From NCBI RefSeq assembly GCF_963259705.1, contig NC_081849.1:57260093-57324092 (forward strand): DNA of 64,000 nt, read 5' to 3'. Under the pieces are notes generated by a model, which made no database searches, had not been told where the DNA came from, and saw only the letters and a program-made list of their open reading frames with translations. This document shows, piece by piece, positions 60,490 to 64,000 of the stretch. The position numbers and the translations under genes were made by a program. This stretch comes from Myotis daubentonii. Lineage: Eukaryota; Chordata; Mammalia; Chiroptera; Vespertilionidae. Position 1 is the first letter of the stretch, and each line of letters starts with the position of its first letter.

Positions 60490-61684
60490 TTTGTCTTTCT
60501 GTGTCTGACTTATTTCACTTAGCATAAAACCTCTAGGTCCATCCATGTTATTGCAATTCCAAGATTTCATTTTTTTTTTGTTGCTAAGTAGTATTCCATT
60601 GTGTATTTTATTGCTATGTAGTATAAATGGATACCTAGACTGCTTCCATATCTTGGTTATTATAAATAATGCTGCAATGGACATAGGAGTCTATATATCT
60701 TTTCAAACTAGTGCTTTAGATTTCTTCAAATAAATACCCAGGAGTGGAATTGCTGGATTATATTGATAAGTTTATTTTTAATTTTTTGAGGAAACTCCAT
60801 ATTATTTTCCATGGTGGCTACACCAATTTACAATCCCATTGGGTGCTCGAAGGTTTTCTTTTCTTCACATCCTTACCAACGCTTATTGTTGACTTTTTTA
60901 TATTAGCAATTCAGACAGGTGTGAGGTGATACCACCTTGTGGTTTTGATTTGCATTTCTCTGATGATTAGTGATGTTGGCATCGGTCATATGTCTGTTGG
61001 GCACCTGTGTGTATTCTTGGGAGGAAGGTTCTCAGCCCATTTCTTGACTGGATTATCTCTTATTATTATTATTTTTTTGCATTGTATGAGTTTCTTTTAT
61101 ATTTTATGTATCAACCCTTTATTGGATATATCATTTATGAGTTCCTCCCATTCAGTAGGTTGCCTTTTTCTTTTTTGGATTGTTTCCTTTGCTGTGCAAA
61201 AGCTTTTTAGTTTGATGTAGACCCATTTATTTTTGCTTTTGTTGCTTTTGTCTGGTGAAACATATCCCCAAAAGTATTGCTGAGATTAATGTTAAAGAGC
61301 TTACTGCCTACATTTTCTTCCAGGAGTTTCATGGTTTCTGGTCTTACGTTGAAGTCTTTAAGCCATGGTGCCTGCCCCAATTTACAATCCCACCAGTTGC
61401 TCAAGGGTTTCCTTTTCTTCACATCTTTACCAACACTTATTGTTTGTTTTCTTATAAGAGTCATTCAGAAAAGTGTGAATTTATTATTTTACATTTTGTA
61501 AGAAAGTGGTGCAGTTTCATATTTTTGCATGTATCTGTCCAATTTCCAGTGTGATTTTTTGTTTGTAATAGTCTGCCTTCAATTTTTATGTCAATAATAG
61601 CATTGCCTTCTGAAATATATTTTCTCTGTTTTATGTCCACATAGTACAATTTAGTTCATGGATCATAGCAATGACGGTCTAGAG

Positions 61685-61896
61685 TAGCAGTTCTCAACCT
61701 GTGGGTCACAACCCCTTTGGCGGTCGAATGACCCTTTCACAGGGGTCGCCTAAGACCATCCTGCATATCAGATATTTACATTACGATTCATAACAGTAGC
61801 AACATTACAGTTATGAAGTAACAACGAAAATAATTTTATGGTTGGGGCACAACATGAGGAACGGTATTTAAAGGGCCAGAAGGTTGAGAATCACTG
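61685..61896 (+). mobile_element. Non-autonomous hAT element (nhAT)
   Basis: Inverted termini TAGCAGTTCTCAACC and GGTTGAGAATCACTG are flanked by GTCTAGAG (61677-61684) and TTCTAGAG (61897-61904). Same family as the copies at 51424 and 44112. Confidence 0.9.
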
Positions 61897-61904
61897 TTCT
61901 AGAG

Positions 61905-64000
61905 TCTTGCTCAAAAGCGAGATTATGTGTAATTGCTTTTACATTTAGCAGTAGGGCATTTATTTTCTTAATTGGATTCCCATTTGTTCCCCAATGTGTT
62001 CTTAGAACCTAACAAAAACAGACCAGATTTTCAGTATTACTAAACAAATGAGTAAATAAAAAATGTCAAATATCATAAAATATTTTGACTAGAAAAATCA
62101 CTATCCCACTTATATGATAGTATGTATGATTTTGATTTTAAAAATGAAAACTTTGAAAAAAATCATTACACCATTACTTTATAATAAGACACAATTCCTA
62201 GTATAGGTCACAGGTGATTTTTCTTATTTTCTGCAGAAATGAGTCAGTAATAGAATAGCAATGGTGTTTTCTATGGAGAAAAATTCTAATACATTTTCCT
62301 TGGTCCTTAACATATTCCTGGTGTTTGTTCAAGTTTGGACAAAATACGGGAAATGCTCCCAAACAGATACTGTCTCAGCCCTCCTAGAGCTGGATTTCTA
62401 ATGTCATCTTACATGGTCTGCCTTAACCAGGCATTTGTATGATGGAATCTGTCTATTCCATCATATGTCTGATCAGCTTATTCTGAAATTTCACAACTGA
62501 GTGACCTAGAAACATTAGAAGTGGACAGTAGCACTAGTCAAATCTGCCTGTGTGAATGTCGGTGTGACTAAAAATATGGCCTTATTGTTTGGGATAACAG
62601 AACATGAGTAATTAATCTGGAAGACACTTTAGACTTTATCCAGTTCAGCTCCCTTACTTTATGGGTAAAGTCATTGAGCCTTAGGAAGTTTAAGACACAA
62701 GTGTAAGTTCACCCAACTAAACCATATCTCAAGTCTTGTTTCCAAGATCACATGTCTTGAAATCATTTGTATAAAATTGCTAACTTAAAATTTGCAGATG
62801 AGTCAAATTGAAAAGTCTATTACTACTTTTTAAAATGTCAAACTACGCACAAATTAAATGTAAAATGTTTATCAATTAGTATTCAAAGTGAACCAACTCT
62901 TGGGAAAGATAGTGTCAACAAACGGGCAAAATGGCAACCCTTTATTAAATTATTAAATGCACTTGGCAATTTTTGTCTTTGGTTTGCAATAAGGAAATTT
63001 GAGGCAAGAAAGAGTTGGGTGTTTTTAGTTGTTTTTGTTATTGTTGCTTAAACTCTCTAAGCTTAAGGAAGTAAAACACACACACACACACTCACACATA
63101 CACGAAATATTTTATCAACCACTTACTAGTATATAAAGTAAGAGAGCAAACAAATACACAGAAAGCTTTATTTAGTAAAAAATTTCAACTGATTAACATA
63201 AAGTATAATACTGATTAAAGATTGTAAAGGATTGTTTAAAAAGTGCTGTTTCTAACTGTGCTGCTGGGTTGTGTTTTAGGCTGTTTTTGAATACCTAATT
63301 TAGGTTAACACTTCAATGAATAAAAGGACTCATGATGATTTTGTGAAAATTTGCCAATATTATAATGCAAAAGAGTTTTAAATTTGTGCGAATTTAATGA
63401 CAAATTTAAAAAAAGGAATTTTTTGCTACTGAAAAAAAGTGATGCTTATATTTTAATAATAAGTTATGTTTAGGCCATGAAACTCTTATTCTGCTTTAAT
63501 AATAATGAACTTTGGCTGAGTATGGCTGTGTCACTGACTATGTCAATGTAGACATTCTCTCTCAGATTCAAGCACCTAATCCTATGCTAAAAAATGAAAG
63601 CAATAATACAGGGTAACCTTTGGTTTGCAGTTACTAATATTCAAAGGAAAATATTTAAGTTCCCTTATAAATCTCGCAGACTGTTTCAGTCTTTATTTGT
63701 AACAGAAAATAAATCCTCCAGCTGATCTGCTAATGCAGATGATAAACTATCACTCAGTCTAATATGCACTGGAAATAATTATGCAGTCAGCTTTGTATTA
63801 ATTCATTTTAATCAATTCTTGAACCTGGAAATTTAAACATCTTCCCACTGGGATTTCTGCAATAGCTGTTACCCTGTAGCTCTTCCAGACAGTTTGCAAA
63901 ATATGCAGGCTACAGCACCAAGTGCCATGTTAGCTCAGGAGTCAGGAATGATGGAAAAATCAATAACATTGAAAATGATACAAAGAGAATGATTTTGGGT
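61905..64000. other. Unique intergenic sequence to the right edge
   Basis: Mostly AT-rich. A MIR-like remnant lies at about 62640-62740 (TTTATGGGTAAAGTCATTGAG). A short (CA)n is at 63077-63092. The last 400 bases are rich in TAAT-type words and free of recognisable repeats, which could mark a conserved non-coding element. No SOSTDC1 coding sequence is present. Confidence 0.4.

Larger units (their letters stand above)
59776..61600 (-). repeat. Old LINE-1, antisense, rearranged, interrupted by a HeliBat
   Basis: The left part (59776-60155) is L1 3' UTR and continues after the Helitron (60490 on) into ORF2 C-terminal sequence; the minus strand reads phrases like MLSEISQTQKDKSY, then a TKIWKQSRYPF segment. 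The piece reading VKKRKPLSNWW (61370-61450) repeats what is already at 60820-60930, so part of the ORF2 end is present twice. Many frameshifts and stops are present. Confidence 0.8.

Noticed and set aside
29531..64000. SOSTDC1 gene expected upstream of CRPPA from the human gene order
   Set aside because: I looked for the cystine-knot coding exon and the signal-peptide exon and saw neither; the gene probably lies beyond the right edge.

Overview
This window is mammalian nuclear DNA, almost certainly from a vespertilionid (vesper) bat such as Myotis, Eptesicus or Pipistrellus. The evidence is the repeat content: young tRNA-derived VES SINEs, many rolling-circle Helitrons of the HeliBat type, and several hAT-type DNA transposons with clean 8-bp target duplications. 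This mix of recent DNA transposons is typical of vesper bats among mammals.

Only one protein-coding gene of the host is firmly supported: CRPPA (ISPD), the cytidylyltransferase that makes CDP-ribitol for alpha-dystroglycan glycosylation. It lies on the minus strand. Coding exon 1 (29045-29265) sits in a CpG island at about 28.62-29.53 kb, exon 2 is at 8622-8898 and exon 3 at 934-1083. The remaining exons lie beyond the left edge. Together the three exons encode 216 codons with intact splice sites and compatible phases.

Intron 2 (1084-8621) is mostly unique or old sequence, ending in a HeliBat that stops 82 bp from exon 2. Intron 1 (8899-29044) holds a MaLR-type LTR, an L2 split by a hAT element, two more hAT elements (one nested in a HeliBat, with a decayed transposase), and a full-length LINE-1 at 18464-26034. 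The L1 has intact ORF1 and ORF2 and carries a 3' transduction that includes a VES SINE. A three-SINE cluster lies just before exon 1.

Right of the CpG island (29.5-64 kb) is intergenic DNA. It contains a 5'-truncated L1 with a nested SINE, an endogenous-retrovirus nucleocapsid remnant, an array of four adjacent head-to-tail HeliBats (38.46-40.31 kb), a larger HeliBat with a hairpin satellite (52.7-54.0 kb), two further HeliBats, a pogo/mariner-like MITE inside a MIR, a solo LTR, old L1, L2 and MIR pieces, and long unique stretches. In the human map the next gene upstream of CRPPA is SOSTDC1; I found none of its coding sequence here.

The most notable observations are the potentially competent L1 that used a SINE polyadenylation signal, CTCF-like motifs carried by several HeliBat copies (in one copy as an inverted pair), the tandem HeliBat array, and the hairpin and minisatellite arrays inside Helitrons.
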